Program-made: the position numbers and the translations under genes
DNA from: Oscillospiraceae bacterium
GTDB lineage: Bacteria > Bacillota > Clostridia > Oscillospirales > Oscillospiraceae
Assembly: GCA_022846075.1 (NCBI GenBank)
Contig: AP025582.1
Coordinates: 1,488,001 to 1,552,000 of the forward strand
Length of the DNA: 64,000 nt
Direction: 5' to 3'
Notes under the pieces: model-generated
Told to the model about the DNA's origin: nothing
Database searches by the model: none
What the model saw: only the letters and a program-made list of their open reading frames with translations
In this document: positions 33,247-43,495 of the stretch, piece by piece
How positions within the stretch are numbered: the first letter of the stretch is position 1
Layout of the letters: each line of letters starts with the position of its first letter

Positions 33247-33860
33247 CAGAAGAACCAAAACGCACGATAGCTTATCTCTGTCCCAAGTGCAGGCAGAGCG
33301 TAGTGGTGGATCGCACGGTTTTTCAGCTGGCCGCCGCGCCCAACCGGCTGCCCTGTCCCTGCGGGGGCTCCGCCCTTTTGGTGGAGATGGAGGCCAACCA
33401 CGCCGATCTGACCGTCCCCTGTCTGTATTGCGGACATGACCACCATATCCGCTGTTCCGCCGACGCCCTTCTCCACGAGAAGGCCCTGGCCTTTTCCTGT
33501 AAGGCGACTGGCCTTGACTGCTGTTACGTGGGAGAGGAAGGGCCGGTCTTTCAGGCCCTTCGCCGCCTGGAGGAGGCCGCCGCCCAGCTGGGGGAAAAGC
33601 CGGAGGAGGGAGAGGGGACCTTCCTCAACGAGGCGGTGATGACGGAGATCCTGGGAGAGCTCAAGGACATCGCCCAGCGGGAGGGGATCTCCTGCGGCTG
33701 TGGCTCTCATAAGTATAAAGTGAAAGTATATTACAGCGCTGTGGAGCTCACCTGTGCCGACTGCGGCGCCAAGCTCCGCATCCCCGCCGCCACTGACGAC
33801 GATCTGGAAGACTTGTGCTGTAAGTACACCCTTCTCATCGGCGGAAAGGAGGAGGCGTGA
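33243..33860 (+). CDS. Cysteine-rich zinc-ribbon protein, unknown function
   Basis: 205 residues with four zinc-binding clusters: CPKC (13-16) with CPC, CLYCGHDHHIRC, a central helix with a Cys pair, and a C-terminal CGCGSHKYKVKVYY with CADCGAKL. No family name is recognised; it looks like a nucleic-acid or protein-binding ribbon array. It overlaps the GNAT gene by 4 bp and the thioesterase by 1 bp, so three genes form one tight unit. Confidence 0.75.
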   Translation: MTEEPKRTIAYLCPKCRQSVVVDRTVFQLAAAPNRLPCPCGGSALLVEMEANHADLTVPCLYCGHDHHIRCSADALLHEKALAFSCKATGLDCCYVGEEGPVFQALRRLEEAAAQLGEKPEEGEGTFLNEAVMTEILGELKDIAQREGISCGCGSHKYKVKVYYSAVELTCADCGAKLRIPAATDDDLEDLCCKYTLLIGGKEEA

Positions 33861-34609
33861 TGGACGTTTTCTGCGAGGAGACCTACCGGGTGGACTCCCG
33901 GGATTTGGACTTGTTCGGACACTGCCGCCCCTCCGCCCTTCTGGGCTATCTTCAGGAGGCGGCCACTCAGGCGGCCTGCCGGCTCCACGTTTCCCGGGAG
34001 GAGACCATCGAGCGCTACCACGCCTTCTGGATGCTGGCCCGCATCCGCTATGACCTGCTCCGTCCCCTCCGCTGGGACGAGCCGGTGACGGTAAAGACCT
34101 GGCACCGGGGCGGCCGGGCGGCCATGATGTACCGGGAGTTCGACCTCACCGTGGGGGAGGAAAAAGTGGGTCAGGCATTGTCCGCCTGGGTGCTGGCCGA
34201 CCTGGACACCCACAAGCTCTTCCACCTCTCCGAGGTCAGCGAGTTTGAGGGCACCACCGGCGGCTCCCTCTGCCGGAGCGATACCCTCCACAAGTTGAAA
34301 GTGCCGGCGGGGCTGGAGCTTATGGAGGAGCGGATCATGCGCTACTCCGACACCGATGTGAACGGCCATGTGAACAACGTAAAATACGCCGATTTTGCCT
34401 GCGACGCCCTGAAGCTGGAGCAGGCGGGAAAGGGCAGGTTCGTCTCCTCCCTGCAGCTATGCTATCTGGCCGAATGTCTGGCCGGGGAGTGCGTCCAGCT
34501 CCGGGGCGGCCGGGAGGGCGACACCTGGTATGTGGCCGGGCGGGGGAGCGAGGGAAAAGAGCGCTTCGATGCCGCTTTGACTCTTGACAACCTACCCCAG
34601 GAAGGATAA
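33860..34609 (+). CDS. Acyl-ACP thioesterase (double hot-dog)
   Basis: 249 residues with two hot-dog repeats. The N-terminal repeat contains FGHCRPSALLGYLQEAATQA; the C-terminal repeat contains YSDTDVNGHVNNVKYADF with the conserved Asn-His and RW-type substrate-channel residues. It releases fatty acids from acyl-ACP in the cytoplasm, setting chain length. ATG 33860, 1 bp overlapping the previous stop, follows AGGAGGAGG. The guaB promoter overlaps its 3' end. Confidence 0.9.
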   Translation: MDVFCEETYRVDSRDLDLFGHCRPSALLGYLQEAATQAACRLHVSREETIERYHAFWMLARIRYDLLRPLRWDEPVTVKTWHRGGRAAMMYREFDLTVGEEKVGQALSAWVLADLDTHKLFHLSEVSEFEGTTGGSLCRSDTLHKLKVPAGLELMEERIMRYSDTDVNGHVNNVKYADFACDALKLEQAGKGRFVSSLQLCYLAECLAGECVQLRGGREGDTWYVAGRGSEGKERFDAALTLDNLPQEG

Positions 34610-34612
34610 AAT
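34584..34612 (+). promoter_or_regulatory. Promoter of guaB
   Basis: TTGACA (34584-34589), 17 bp, TAAAAT (34607-34612). It runs across the thioesterase stop; the guaB ATG is 37 bp downstream. No purine riboswitch or PurR-like box is visible. Confidence 0.7.
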
Positions 34613-34618
34613 AGATAA

Positions 34619-36124
<1,506 letters not shown>

Positions 36125-36140
36125 GGAGCCGATTTCAAAT

Positions 36141-36176
36141 AGAGGGACCGCCCGGCCGTGGCTGGGCGGTCCCTCT
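36141..36176 (+). terminator. Intrinsic terminator after guaB
   Basis: AGAGGGACCGCCC and GGGCGGTCCCTCT arms, followed by TTTAG. Confidence 0.85.
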
Positions 36177-36193
36177 TTAGCGTTCTGGGTTCG

Positions 36194-36340
36194 GAAGGGC
36201 GGAACCTGCTGTCCGCAGTGCTGGAAAAGCTGACCCAGCGGGGATGGAAGGGGAGCAGTCTGCGGGATATCCTCCAGGCCGTGGGCATTTCCAAGCCGAT
36301 TTTCCGCAGGATCATTACGTCTTGTTGGCAGAGCTTAGGG
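36194..36340 (+). pseudogene. Remnant of a TetR-type HTH
   Basis: One frame reads like a TetR N-terminal domain: LLSAVLEKLTQRGWKGSSLR followed by DILQAVGISKPIFRRII. Upstream the frame lacks a ribosome site and begins inside the guaB terminator. Downstream the expected ligand-binding domain is missing and the frame ends by 36382. This is probably the decayed 5' part of a regulator. The rest of the 36125-36486 gap holds the terminator and a promoter. Confidence 0.5.
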
Positions 36341-36409
36341 GGCCCCCGTTTACCGGCCCGCTCTCATAGCGTTTCTGAATAAGGGTACTGGCCCCTCGAC
36401 GAAAAAGGG

Positions 36410-36438
36410 TTGCAATCGGCAGGGAAATAGGTTACAAT
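36410..36438 (+). promoter_or_regulatory. Promoter of the SleB-like hydrolase gene
   Basis: TTGCAA (36410-36415), 17 bp, TACAAT (36433-36438), 49 bp before the TTG start. Confidence 0.7.
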
Positions 36439-36486
36439 ATGGTAACAAAAGGTTTCCAAACGGAAACAGTGAGGAGCGGATCGACC

Positions 36487-37281
36487 TTGAACAAGCGGAT
36501 CACTCACGCACTGCTCTGCCTGACCCTTCTGCTGGGGCTCAGCACCCCGGCTTTCGCGGAAGAGACCCCGGCGACCGTGGAGGTGACGCTGAATGGAGAG
36601 GTGGCCGAGGGGCTTTCTGCCACGATCTATGACGGGACTTCCTACCTTCCGTTTTACGCGGGCACCCTGGCCATCCGGCCCGACGCCCAGATTAACTGGG
36701 AGGATGGCCAGTTCGTGGCCACGGCCGCCGACTTCACTATGACCGCCCGGGCTTACGACCATTACCTGGTTGTCAATGACCGTTACCTCTACATCCCGGA
36801 CGGCATCAAGGCGGACCCGGATGGGACCATCTATGTGCCCGCCAGGACCCTGGCTGTTGCCCTGGGGGCCTGGATCGGCTGGAACGACCGGGTGGAGCTC
36901 TGCTCCGGCGGCGTCCCCCTGACCGCCGAGGCCAGGCCCTATGACGACGCCACCCTGGACCTGATGGCCCGTGTCATCACCCATGAGAGCGGCTATCAGC
37001 CATTGGCGGGCAAGATCGCCGTGGGAAACGTGATTATGAACCGGGTGAACAGTCCCTCGTTTCCCAATACGGTCTATGAGGTGGTCTACCAGCCCGGCCA
37101 GTTCCCCGGCGCCACCAGCTATGAGCCCAACGCCGAATCCATCCTGGCGGCCCGGCTGTGCCTGGAGGGAGCCAACGTGGTCCCCGGTGCCTACTGGTTC
37201 AACGGGGCGGGGAAGTCCTGCTGGGCCTCACGGAATAAAGCAACCATCGCCGTTATAGGCGGCCACGCCTTTTACGGATAA
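36487..37281 (+). CDS. SleB-type cell wall hydrolase with stalk domain
   Basis: 264 residues. Signal peptide to about residue 25 (TPAFAEE). A copper-amine-oxidase N-terminal-like stalk domain (about 30-145; YLPFYAG, YVPARTLAVALGA) is followed by the Hydrolase_2/SleB domain (about 150-264; RVITHESGYQPLAGKIAVGN, the catalytic Glu lying in HESG). It is probably a muramidase-like or lytic enzyme of the spore cortex or wall. TTG 36487 with AGGAG upstream is the best start. It is controlled by its own vegetative-type promoter, not an obvious sporulation one. Confidence 0.85.
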   Translation: MNKRITHALLCLTLLLGLSTPAFAEETPATVEVTLNGEVAEGLSATIYDGTSYLPFYAGTLAIRPDAQINWEDGQFVATAADFTMTARAYDHYLVVNDRYLYIPDGIKADPDGTIYVPARTLAVALGAWIGWNDRVELCSGGVPLTAEARPYDDATLDLMARVITHESGYQPLAGKIAVGNVIMNRVNSPSFPNTVYEVVYQPGQFPGATSYEPNAESILAARLCLEGANVVPGAYWFNGAGKSCWASRNKATIAVIGGHAFYG

Positions 37282-37289
37282 ACGAAATC

Positions 37290-37326
37290 AGCGCCTCATC
37301 CGTCCAAGCGGGTGGGGCGCTTTTTT
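37290..37326 (+). terminator. Intrinsic terminator after the SleB-like gene
   Basis: AGCGCCTCATCCG and CGGGTGGGGCGC arms (G-T pairs allowed) followed by TTTTTT. Confidence 0.8.
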
Positions 37327-37435
37327 ATGCGGGACAGATACAACCGCCGGTGGAGTTTCGCCCCATGGTCCCCGGGAAGGTTGATTGACTTTCAGAAAGC
37401 GGGATGGTAGGCTGAAAGAAAAGGAGGGAGGCCCT

Positions 37436-38254
37436 TTGGAAGCCTTCGCGAAAAATGTTGCCCGTCTGCGGCGGGCCCTGGGTCTGACCCAGGAGGAGCT
37501 GGCCGAGCGGCTCAGCGTCTCGCCTCAAGCGGTGTCGAAATGGGAAAACAACCAATCTCTGCCCGACCTGTCTCTGATCGCCGCCTTGGCTGGCCAGCTT
37601 GGCGTGAGCGTGGATGGTCTGCTGGGGCATGTGCCGTCTCCCCGGCGCAGTACGGCCTATGAGGGCCGGTACGAAGGAGAGGACTACTACTGGGGTTCGG
37701 CCCCCAATGAGCTGTGTTACGATGTCCTGCGCCTTCGGCCTCCGGTTCGGCCGCTGCGGCTGCTGGATCTGGGATGTGGGGAGGGGAAGGACGCGGTTTT
37801 CTTTGCCCGCTGCGGTTATTCCGTCACGGCGTTCGATCTGTCGGAGCGCGGGCTCGACAAGGCCCGCCGCCGGGCGCTGGCGGCGGGGGTGGAGGTGGAC
37901 TTCTTCCAGGCCGACCTGCTGGACGTACAGCCGGAAGGAGTCTTTGACGTGATCTTCGCCTCAGGGACACTCCATTACCTGGGCCCGGAGCGGCGGCGGG
38001 AAATGATGGAGCATTATCAGGATCACACGGCGCCCGGCGGGCTCCACGCACTCAACGTTTTTGTCTCCAAGCCTTTTCTCCCGACGGCCCCGGATGAGGA
38101 GTCTCCCGCCACATTATGGCGTTCGGGGGAGCTGGCGGAGCTGTACGCCGACTGGCGCCTTCACCGGATGGAGGAGGTCATATTCGACTGTGACAGCAGC
38201 GGGGTGCCTCATCAGCACTGCATGGACATCCTGGTGGCGGAGAAGTGGGTATAA
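37436..38254 (+). CDS. HTH-methyltransferase fusion
   Basis: 272 residues. Residues 1-65 form an XRE helix-turn-helix (LTQEELAERLSVSPQAVSKW). Residues about 95-272 form a SAM-dependent methyltransferase: motif I LDLGCGEGKDAVFFA, motif II acidic residue in TAFDLSE, then FFQADLLD and FDVIFASGTLHYL. The methyltransferase is TehB-like; TehB methylates tellurite, but the physiological substrate here is unknown. TTG 37436 is chosen, 8 bp after AAGGAGG. The fusion suggests a regulator that senses or modifies its own ligand. Confidence 0.85.
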   Translation: MEAFAKNVARLRRALGLTQEELAERLSVSPQAVSKWENNQSLPDLSLIAALAGQLGVSVDGLLGHVPSPRRSTAYEGRYEGEDYYWGSAPNELCYDVLRLRPPVRPLRLLDLGCGEGKDAVFFARCGYSVTAFDLSERGLDKARRRALAAGVEVDFFQADLLDVQPEGVFDVIFASGTLHYLGPERRREMMEHYQDHTAPGGLHALNVFVSKPFLPTAPDEESPATLWRSGELAELYADWRLHRMEEVIFDCDSSGVPHQHCMDILVAEKWV

Positions 38255-38293
38255 AAAAGGTCCCGGACACCTAAGGTGTCCGGGACCTTTTTT
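38253..38293. terminator. Bidirectional intrinsic terminator
   Basis: AAAAAAGGTCCCGGACACCT and its exact complement. It begins in the stop region of the methyltransferase fusion and serves the convergent stalk-domain gene too. Confidence 0.9.
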
Positions 38294-38306
38294 ATACATA
38301 AAGAGA

Positions 38307-39764
38307 TCAGTCGTCAGCTTCTTGGATCAGGTAGCGATAAAATGCATTATTGACATACAGGGTGACAGGCTCCACGGTGAGGTCCGCAGCTTTGACAACC
38401 GTTTCGATAGCACCACCGCCGTCTACCGTAGAGAAGGGGTGAATGGTGTAGGGGCCATTATGAACCACGTTGTCCCGGATTTCGGTAAAACTTTCAGTGT
38501 CCTTCATGGGCACGGTGGAGGTGTATAGCGGCTGGAACCAAGCGCCAGTAAGCAGAGACTCGGTGGGGACACCGTTCTCATCAATTTTATCCAGCCATTT
38601 TTTAGCATACTGGTTGACAATAGAGTCAAAAGCGTCTTTGCCAGTCGTGGTGTCGAACTCAAGCTTCATGTCATACTCAGTGGCATAGCAGAGATAGCGA
38701 TCGGTACCTTCCAGAGGTCTGACCTCATAAGTGGGGGTCATGGTGAGCTTGGCAGGGTCGCCCCAATCCACCATATATTCGTAAATAGAGGTCTTGGGTT
38801 CCATGGCAACCTTAGCGTCGATGCCTTCACTGTTAAGCAGAGCGATGAGTTGGATGGCATGGGAGATGTCGCTGTGGCCATACTGGAGGGTGTACTCAGG
38901 CAGGAAGTTGGCATTGTAGCCGTCGTACTTCAGATTGTAGCCGGTGGAGGCACCCTCAACCACCAATTTCTCGCCCAGCTTGGACAGCTTCTCGTCGTCA
39001 AAGTTGCCAAAGGTGGCCCAGGCGGACTGGAGCTTCTGATAAATGTCGGGGTCGCTGACGTTGCCCAGATAGTTGCGGCCCTTGCCGGCAATGTTCACGG
39101 CATTCATGAGGAGCTGGGTGGCGGTCTCACCGTCCAGCAGGGCGGTGAAGTCCCAGGTGCCGGAGGCCAGGGAGGTGTCCAGGGCGGCGGCGACACAGCG
39201 CCACTCGTCGTCGTCCGCGGGGACCTTGGCGATACCGGCGGTGGAGGCCTGCATCTTCTCGGCGGAATAGACCGCGGCCAGTTCCTTCAGCCCGCAGTTT
39301 TCCACGGCGGCCTGGATAGCGGCGCTCAGGCGGTCGCCATTCATCTTTACGGCGTCCTCACCGAACACCTTGACCAGGGCGGCATTAAAGACGGCGGCGG
39401 AGACGGTGCCGGTCATGGGCTCGATGCCGAAGTACTCCTTGAGGTAATCGGCGGCCTTCTCGTCAACGGGGGCGGTGTCCACGTACACCCGGTAATTCTC
39501 GGCGTCGTAGCCCACCTGGGCGCCCAGAGCGTTGGACATGGCGCGGACGGGAAGGTAAGTGGTGCCGTCAGCGGCAAAGATATCCACGGTTTTGCCGGCG
39601 GCGTCAGTGGGGGTAACAGCCTTGCCGTCCACGTAAAGGCCAAGTCCGCTGTCCACCTCGAGATTCTTACGAACCAGATTGTCGGCGAGGGCGGGGACAA
39701 CCAGGGTGGCCGTCAGAGCGACAGCCAGGGAGACGCTGAGGATACGGGAAGTTTTCTTGTTCAT
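38307..39764 (-). CDS. Secreted stalk-domain protein, paralogue A
   Basis: 485 residues. Signal peptide to about 27 (VVPALAD). A copper-amine-oxidase N-terminal-like stalk domain follows (about 30-100: GLYVDGK, DGTTYLPVRAMSNALGAQV, YRVYVDT). The remaining ~380 residues form a domain of unknown function with AALDTSLASGTWDF, NAVNIAGKGRNYLGNVSDPD and IQLIALLNSEGIDAKV. It closely matches the next gene on the same strand, so it is a tandem duplicate. ATG 39764 follows GGAAAGGAG. It is probably wall-associated; function not known. Confidence 0.8.
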   Translation of the reverse strand: MNKKTSRILSVSLAVALTATLVVPALADNLVRKNLEVDSGLGLYVDGKAVTPTDAAGKTVDIFAADGTTYLPVRAMSNALGAQVGYDAENYRVYVDTAPVDEKAADYLKEYFGIEPMTGTVSAAVFNAALVKVFGEDAVKMNGDRLSAAIQAAVENCGLKELAAVYSAEKMQASTAGIAKVPADDDEWRCVAAALDTSLASGTWDFTALLDGETATQLLMNAVNIAGKGRNYLGNVSDPDIYQKLQSAWATFGNFDDEKLSKLGEKLVVEGASTGYNLKYDGYNANFLPEYTLQYGHSDISHAIQLIALLNSEGIDAKVAMEPKTSIYEYMVDWGDPAKLTMTPTYEVRPLEGTDRYLCYATEYDMKLEFDTTTGKDAFDSIVNQYAKKWLDKIDENGVPTESLLTGAWFQPLYTSTVPMKDTESFTEIRDNVVHNGPYTIHPFSTVDGGGAIETVVKAADLTVEPVTLYVNNAFYRYLIQEADD

Positions 39765-39841
39765 GCGTTTAGCTCCTTTCCTTTTCAAAACAATGAGAAG
39801 CCGGCCGCGCCGGCGGGGAATATGGTCTCAGGGGCCAAAGG

Positions 39842-41311
39842 TCAGTCCTCACGGCTGGCGGTGAGATAGCGGTAGAAGGCGGCGCAGCAGTAGAGGTCAT
39901 TGACCTGAGTTTCCAGCTCGGGGGCCGCTTTTTTGACCGCCGCCGCGATAGAGGCGGTCTGGTCAGCGAGGGAGTTGGAGTGGAGGGTGTAGGAACCGCT
40001 GTGGATCACGTTGTCCCTGATGTGCTGGAAATCTCCGGTAGACACCGGGACGTCGGAGGTGTAGACCGGGTGCCACTCACTGTTGCGGATGAGAGAGGGG
40101 GTAAAGGTCCCGTCCTCGTTTTGGTTGGCCTTATACTTTTTGGCGTATTGCTCCACGATGGCGTCAAAGGCCTCTTTGTCGGCTATGGTGTCGAACTCCA
40201 GCTGCATGTCATATTCCAACGCGGAGACCACAAGACCGTAAAAATCCTTTTTGTCATTGGCGCTTCCTACGATTGCCACTCCGCCATCCTGGGCCTCGGG
40301 ATCAGTCTTATCCTCGTAGTCGGTGTTGAGCCACATGGAGGACTTGGGCTCCAGCTGGACCTTGGCGTCCAGTCCGGCGGCGTTGAGCAGGGCGATAAGC
40401 TGGATCCCGTGCAGGATGTCGCTGTTCACATAGGTCATGGTATATTCAGGCAGGAATCTGGCGTCGTATCCGTCATATTTCAGATTGTAACCGGTGATGG
40501 CCCCGTCAAACAGAAGGGTGTCTCCCAAGTCCTTAAGGGTCCCGTCGTCGAAAAGGGTGAAGGAGGAATAGGCGGATTGGAGCTTCTGATAGATGTCGGG
40601 GTCGCTGACGTTGCCCAGATAGTTGCGGCCCTTGCCGGCGATATTCACGGCATTCATGAGCAGCTGAGCGGCGACCTCGCCGGTGAGGCCGTAGTCGAAG
40701 GACCAGGTACCGGAGGCCAGGGAGGTGTCCAGGGCGGCGGCCACATAGGGGAGGCAGTCGGCCTCAATTTTTCCGGCGCCTGCGGTGGAGGCAGCGGATT
40801 TTTCCGCGGAATAGGTGAGGGCCAGCTCCCTGAGCCCGCAGCTTTCCACCGCGGCCTTTACAGCCTGCGCCACGGTCAGGCCGGCACCCACGGCGGTCTT
40901 GGCGTCCTCGCCAAAGATTTTGACCAGAGCGGCGTTGAAAACATCGGCGGAGACGGTGCCGGTCATGGGCTCGACGCCGAAGTACGCCTTGAGGTAGTCG
41001 GCGGCCTTCTCGTCCACAGGTGCGGTGTCCACGTAGACCCGGTAATTTTCCGCGTCGTAGCTCACCTGGGCGCCCAAGGCGTTGGACATGGCCCGGACGG
41101 GGAGGTAAGTGGTGCCGTCGGCGGCGAAAACGTCCACGGCGGCTCCGCCCGCGTCCCTGAGTTCCTGCTTCTTGCCGTCCACGTAGACGGAGAGGCCGGT
41201 GTCCACCGACAGATCTTTTTTGATCAGGTCGGCGGCGGCGGGAATGACCAGGGTGGCAGTCAGGGCGGCGGCCAGGGAGACGCTGAGGACACGGGAAGCT
41301 TTTTTGTTCAT
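39842..41311 (-). CDS. Secreted stalk-domain protein, paralogue B
   Basis: 489 residues. Same architecture as its neighbour: signal peptide (VIPAAAD), stalk domain (VYVDGKKQ, DGTTYLPVRAMSNALGAQV) and the same ~380-residue C-terminal domain with NAVNIAGKGRNYLGNVSDPD and IQLIALLNAAGLDAKV. The first 120 residues are nearly identical in both copies while the C-terminal third is clearly diverged. ATG 41311 follows TAAGGAGTG. The 77 bp between the copies has no terminator that I can see, so both may be on one transcript. Confidence 0.8.
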   Translation of the reverse strand: MNKKASRVLSVSLAAALTATLVIPAAADLIKKDLSVDTGLSVYVDGKKQELRDAGGAAVDVFAADGTTYLPVRAMSNALGAQVSYDAENYRVYVDTAPVDEKAADYLKAYFGVEPMTGTVSADVFNAALVKIFGEDAKTAVGAGLTVAQAVKAAVESCGLRELALTYSAEKSAASTAGAGKIEADCLPYVAAALDTSLASGTWSFDYGLTGEVAAQLLMNAVNIAGKGRNYLGNVSDPDIYQKLQSAYSSFTLFDDGTLKDLGDTLLFDGAITGYNLKYDGYDARFLPEYTMTYVNSDILHGIQLIALLNAAGLDAKVQLEPKSSMWLNTDYEDKTDPEAQDGGVAIVGSANDKKDFYGLVVSALEYDMQLEFDTIADKEAFDAIVEQYAKKYKANQNEDGTFTPSLIRNSEWHPVYTSDVPVSTGDFQHIRDNVIHSGSYTLHSNSLADQTASIAAAVKKAAPELETQVNDLYCCAAFYRYLTASRED

Positions 41312-41381
41312 GCGGTTCACTCCTTAAATCATTACGGCTGACTAGAAAATCAGCTCCTATATTGGTAAAGAAAAAACGTGA

Positions 41382-42350
41382 TCACCGCTTGCCCTTATCA
41401 TAGATCTCGCCCAGGGCCCGGGGGGCACGGTTGCTTTTGGAGAAAAAGATGAGCAGCAGGAGGGTGATGATGTAGGGCAGGGTCATAAAGAGGTCGGAGA
41501 AGGCGGCGGCCAGGCCAAGGGCCTGAGTCAGAGCGAAGCCGGCGGACCGGGCAAAGCCGAAGATGAGGCAGGCCCACAGGGTGGGCATGATCTGCCAGTT
41601 GCCGAAGATGAGGGCGGCAATGGCCAGATAGCCGTAGCCCATATAGATGGAGGGGGAGAACTGGGCGGAGATGGAGTAGGCGAAGCAGATACCGCCCAGG
41701 CCGGAGAGGGCGCCCGACACCATGACGGCGGCGAAGCGGACCCGGCCCACCTCCACGCCCGCGGCGTCCACGGCGTGGGGATTGTCGCCGCAGGCCCGCA
41801 GATGCATCCCGAAGGGGGTCTTGTAGAGGAAATACCAGGCCAGGAGGGCCACTACAATGATGACAATCTCAAAGGGGTAGAGGTTGGTGAAAAAGGCCCC
41901 CAGCACCGGGATGGAGGACAGCCCGGGGATGGAAAAGCGCACCGAGGTGCCCAGCACGAACTTGTTGGAGGGGGCGCCGAAAACCGAGGCGTTCAGCTGG
42001 CTGGTGAGGAAGGTAGTGAGGGCCATGGCCAGGATGTTGATGACCACGCCGCTGATGACCTGGTCGGCCTTGAACCGCACGCACAGCACGGCGTGGATCA
42101 TGGAGTAGACCATGCCGCCCAGCATGGCGAAGAGCATGGCCAGGAACATGGGCATCTGGCTGCTGGCGGCGAAAAAGCCGGAGAGGAGGGTGGCGGCCAG
42201 AGCGCCCGTAAAGGCGCCGAAGCCCTGAAGGCCCTCGATGGCCAGGTTGGTGACGCCGCTGCGCTCGGAGTAGATGCCTCCGATGGCCATGATGAAGAGG
42301 GGGAGGGCGAAGGAGAGGCCGTCGATGATGAGGGTATTGATGGTGTTCAT
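41382..42350 (-). CDS. Nucleoside-type ABC permease (NupQ/YufQ-like)
   Basis: 322 residues, about nine membrane helices, BPD_transp_2 family. SERSGVTNLAIEGLQGFGAF and FGMHLRACGDNPHAVDAAGV are typical of permeases partnered with BMP-family lipoproteins that import guanosine and other nucleosides. It overlaps the previous permease gene by 4 bp. It is the last gene of the import operon. Confidence 0.92.
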   Translation of the reverse strand: MNTINTLIIDGLSFALPLFIMAIGGIYSERSGVTNLAIEGLQGFGAFTGALAATLLSGFFAASSQMPMFLAMLFAMLGGMVYSMIHAVLCVRFKADQVISGVVINILAMALTTFLTSQLNASVFGAPSNKFVLGTSVRFSIPGLSSIPVLGAFFTNLYPFEIVIIVVALLAWYFLYKTPFGMHLRACGDNPHAVDAAGVEVGRVRFAAVMVSGALSGLGGICFAYSISAQFSPSIYMGYGYLAIAALIFGNWQIMPTLWACLIFGFARSAGFALTQALGLAAAFSDLFMTLPYIITLLLLIFFSKSNRAPRALGEIYDKGKR

Positions 42351-43495
42351 ACACGCTCCTCCTTTCCGTCGGCCTTGGTCTGGGCGTCCGCCGCCTTTTG
42401 ACGGCCCCGGTCGATGAGATAGCTGAAGAAGGCGCCGCAGGCGGCAAAGAGCAGGATCAGCCCGGTGATGAGGGAGCCGATCTCCTGCCGCACCCCCACG
42501 GTGGAACTCATGTAGGTGCTCCCCTTGTCGATGACCGTGATGAGGAAGGAGGACAGGAGGATGCCGATGGGGCTGGAGTTGCCCAGGATGGACACGGCGA
42601 TGGCGTCGAAGCCGGTGGAGATGAGGGTGTCGGGCTGGATGGAGCCGTAGTAGCCCAGGAAGTAGGTGGCGCCCGCCAGTCCGGCCAGGGCCCCGGAGAG
42701 AGCCATGGTGATGATGAGGTTCCGGCCCACGTTGATGCCGGCGTATTTGGCGGCCCTGGGGTTGGCCCCGATGGTGCGGAACTCAAAGCCGAGCTTCATT
42801 TTGTTGAAGAGGAAACGAACCAGAAATACGGCGATGATGGCCAGGATGATGCCCAGGGGGATGTCCATTTTCAGCCCGCCGATCTCGGTATCCATCAGGG
42901 ACAGACGGGCGGAGGCGTTGATGGCCCTGGACTGCCGGGAGACAGGGTCGGCCATGAATTTCTTGATACAAAAGCTGACGGAATAGCGGACGATATAGTT
43001 GATCATGATGGCCGAGACCACCTCATTGATATTCCACTTGTATTTGAGGAAGCCAATGAGGGAGGCCACCAGGGCGCCCACCAGGGCGCTGATGAGGACC
43101 ACCAGGGGCTTGGCAACTCCGGCGGGGAAGGAGGAGTAGCCCACCGTGACGGTGGCGATCAGCCCGGCGGCCATCATCTGGCCGGAGACGCCGATGTTGA
43201 AGAGCCCCGAGCGCATGGCCACGGCCACGGACAGGGAGGCGAAAAGCATGGGCGTCCAGGCGTTCAGGAGGCTCATCAGGTCGGTGAGCATGCTCTTTTT
43301 CGCGGCGTAATTGGCCTTGGGGATCAGCCCTGAGCCCTGGAGGTAACTGAGATAGGCGGTGATGGGGTTCTTGCCCAGCACCAGGTAGACCACGGCCCCG
43401 GCCAGCAGGCTCAGAAGAATGGCCAGGATGGGGATGGTGAACTTCTGCCGTTTGCTGTCCCCCATGAGGGTGAGGAACCAGTTTTGTTTCTTCAT
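42347..43495 (-). CDS. Nucleoside-type ABC permease (NupP/YufP-like)
   Basis: 382 residues, about ten membrane helices. LSVAVAMRSGLFNIGVSGQM and LGFEFRTIGANPRAAKYAGI are conserved in the family; NYIVRYSVSF lies in between. It pairs with the permease encoded 4 bp overlapping downstream. It overlaps the ATPase gene by 4 bp, so ATPase and both permeases are tightly coupled. Confidence 0.92.
   Translation of the reverse strand: MKKQNWFLTLMGDSKRQKFTIPILAILLSLLAGAVVYLVLGKNPITAYLSYLQGSGLIPKANYAAKKSMLTDLMSLLNAWTPMLFASLSVAVAMRSGLFNIGVSGQMMAAGLIATVTVGYSSFPAGVAKPLVVLISALVGALVASLIGFLKYKWNINEVVSAIMINYIVRYSVSFCIKKFMADPVSRQSRAINASARLSLMDTEIGGLKMDIPLGIILAIIAVFLVRFLFNKMKLGFEFRTIGANPRAAKYAGINVGRNLIITMALSGALAGLAGATYFLGYYGSIQPDTLISTGFDAIAVSILGNSSPIGILLSSFLITVIDKGSTYMSSTVGVRQEIGSLITGLILLFAACGAFFSYLIDRGRQKAADAQTKADGKEERV

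Noticed and set aside
37385-37413. TTGACT-17-TAGGCT as promoter of the HTH-methyltransferase gene
   Set aside because: The -10 matches poorly and the transcript would start almost on the ribosome site; left uncalled.
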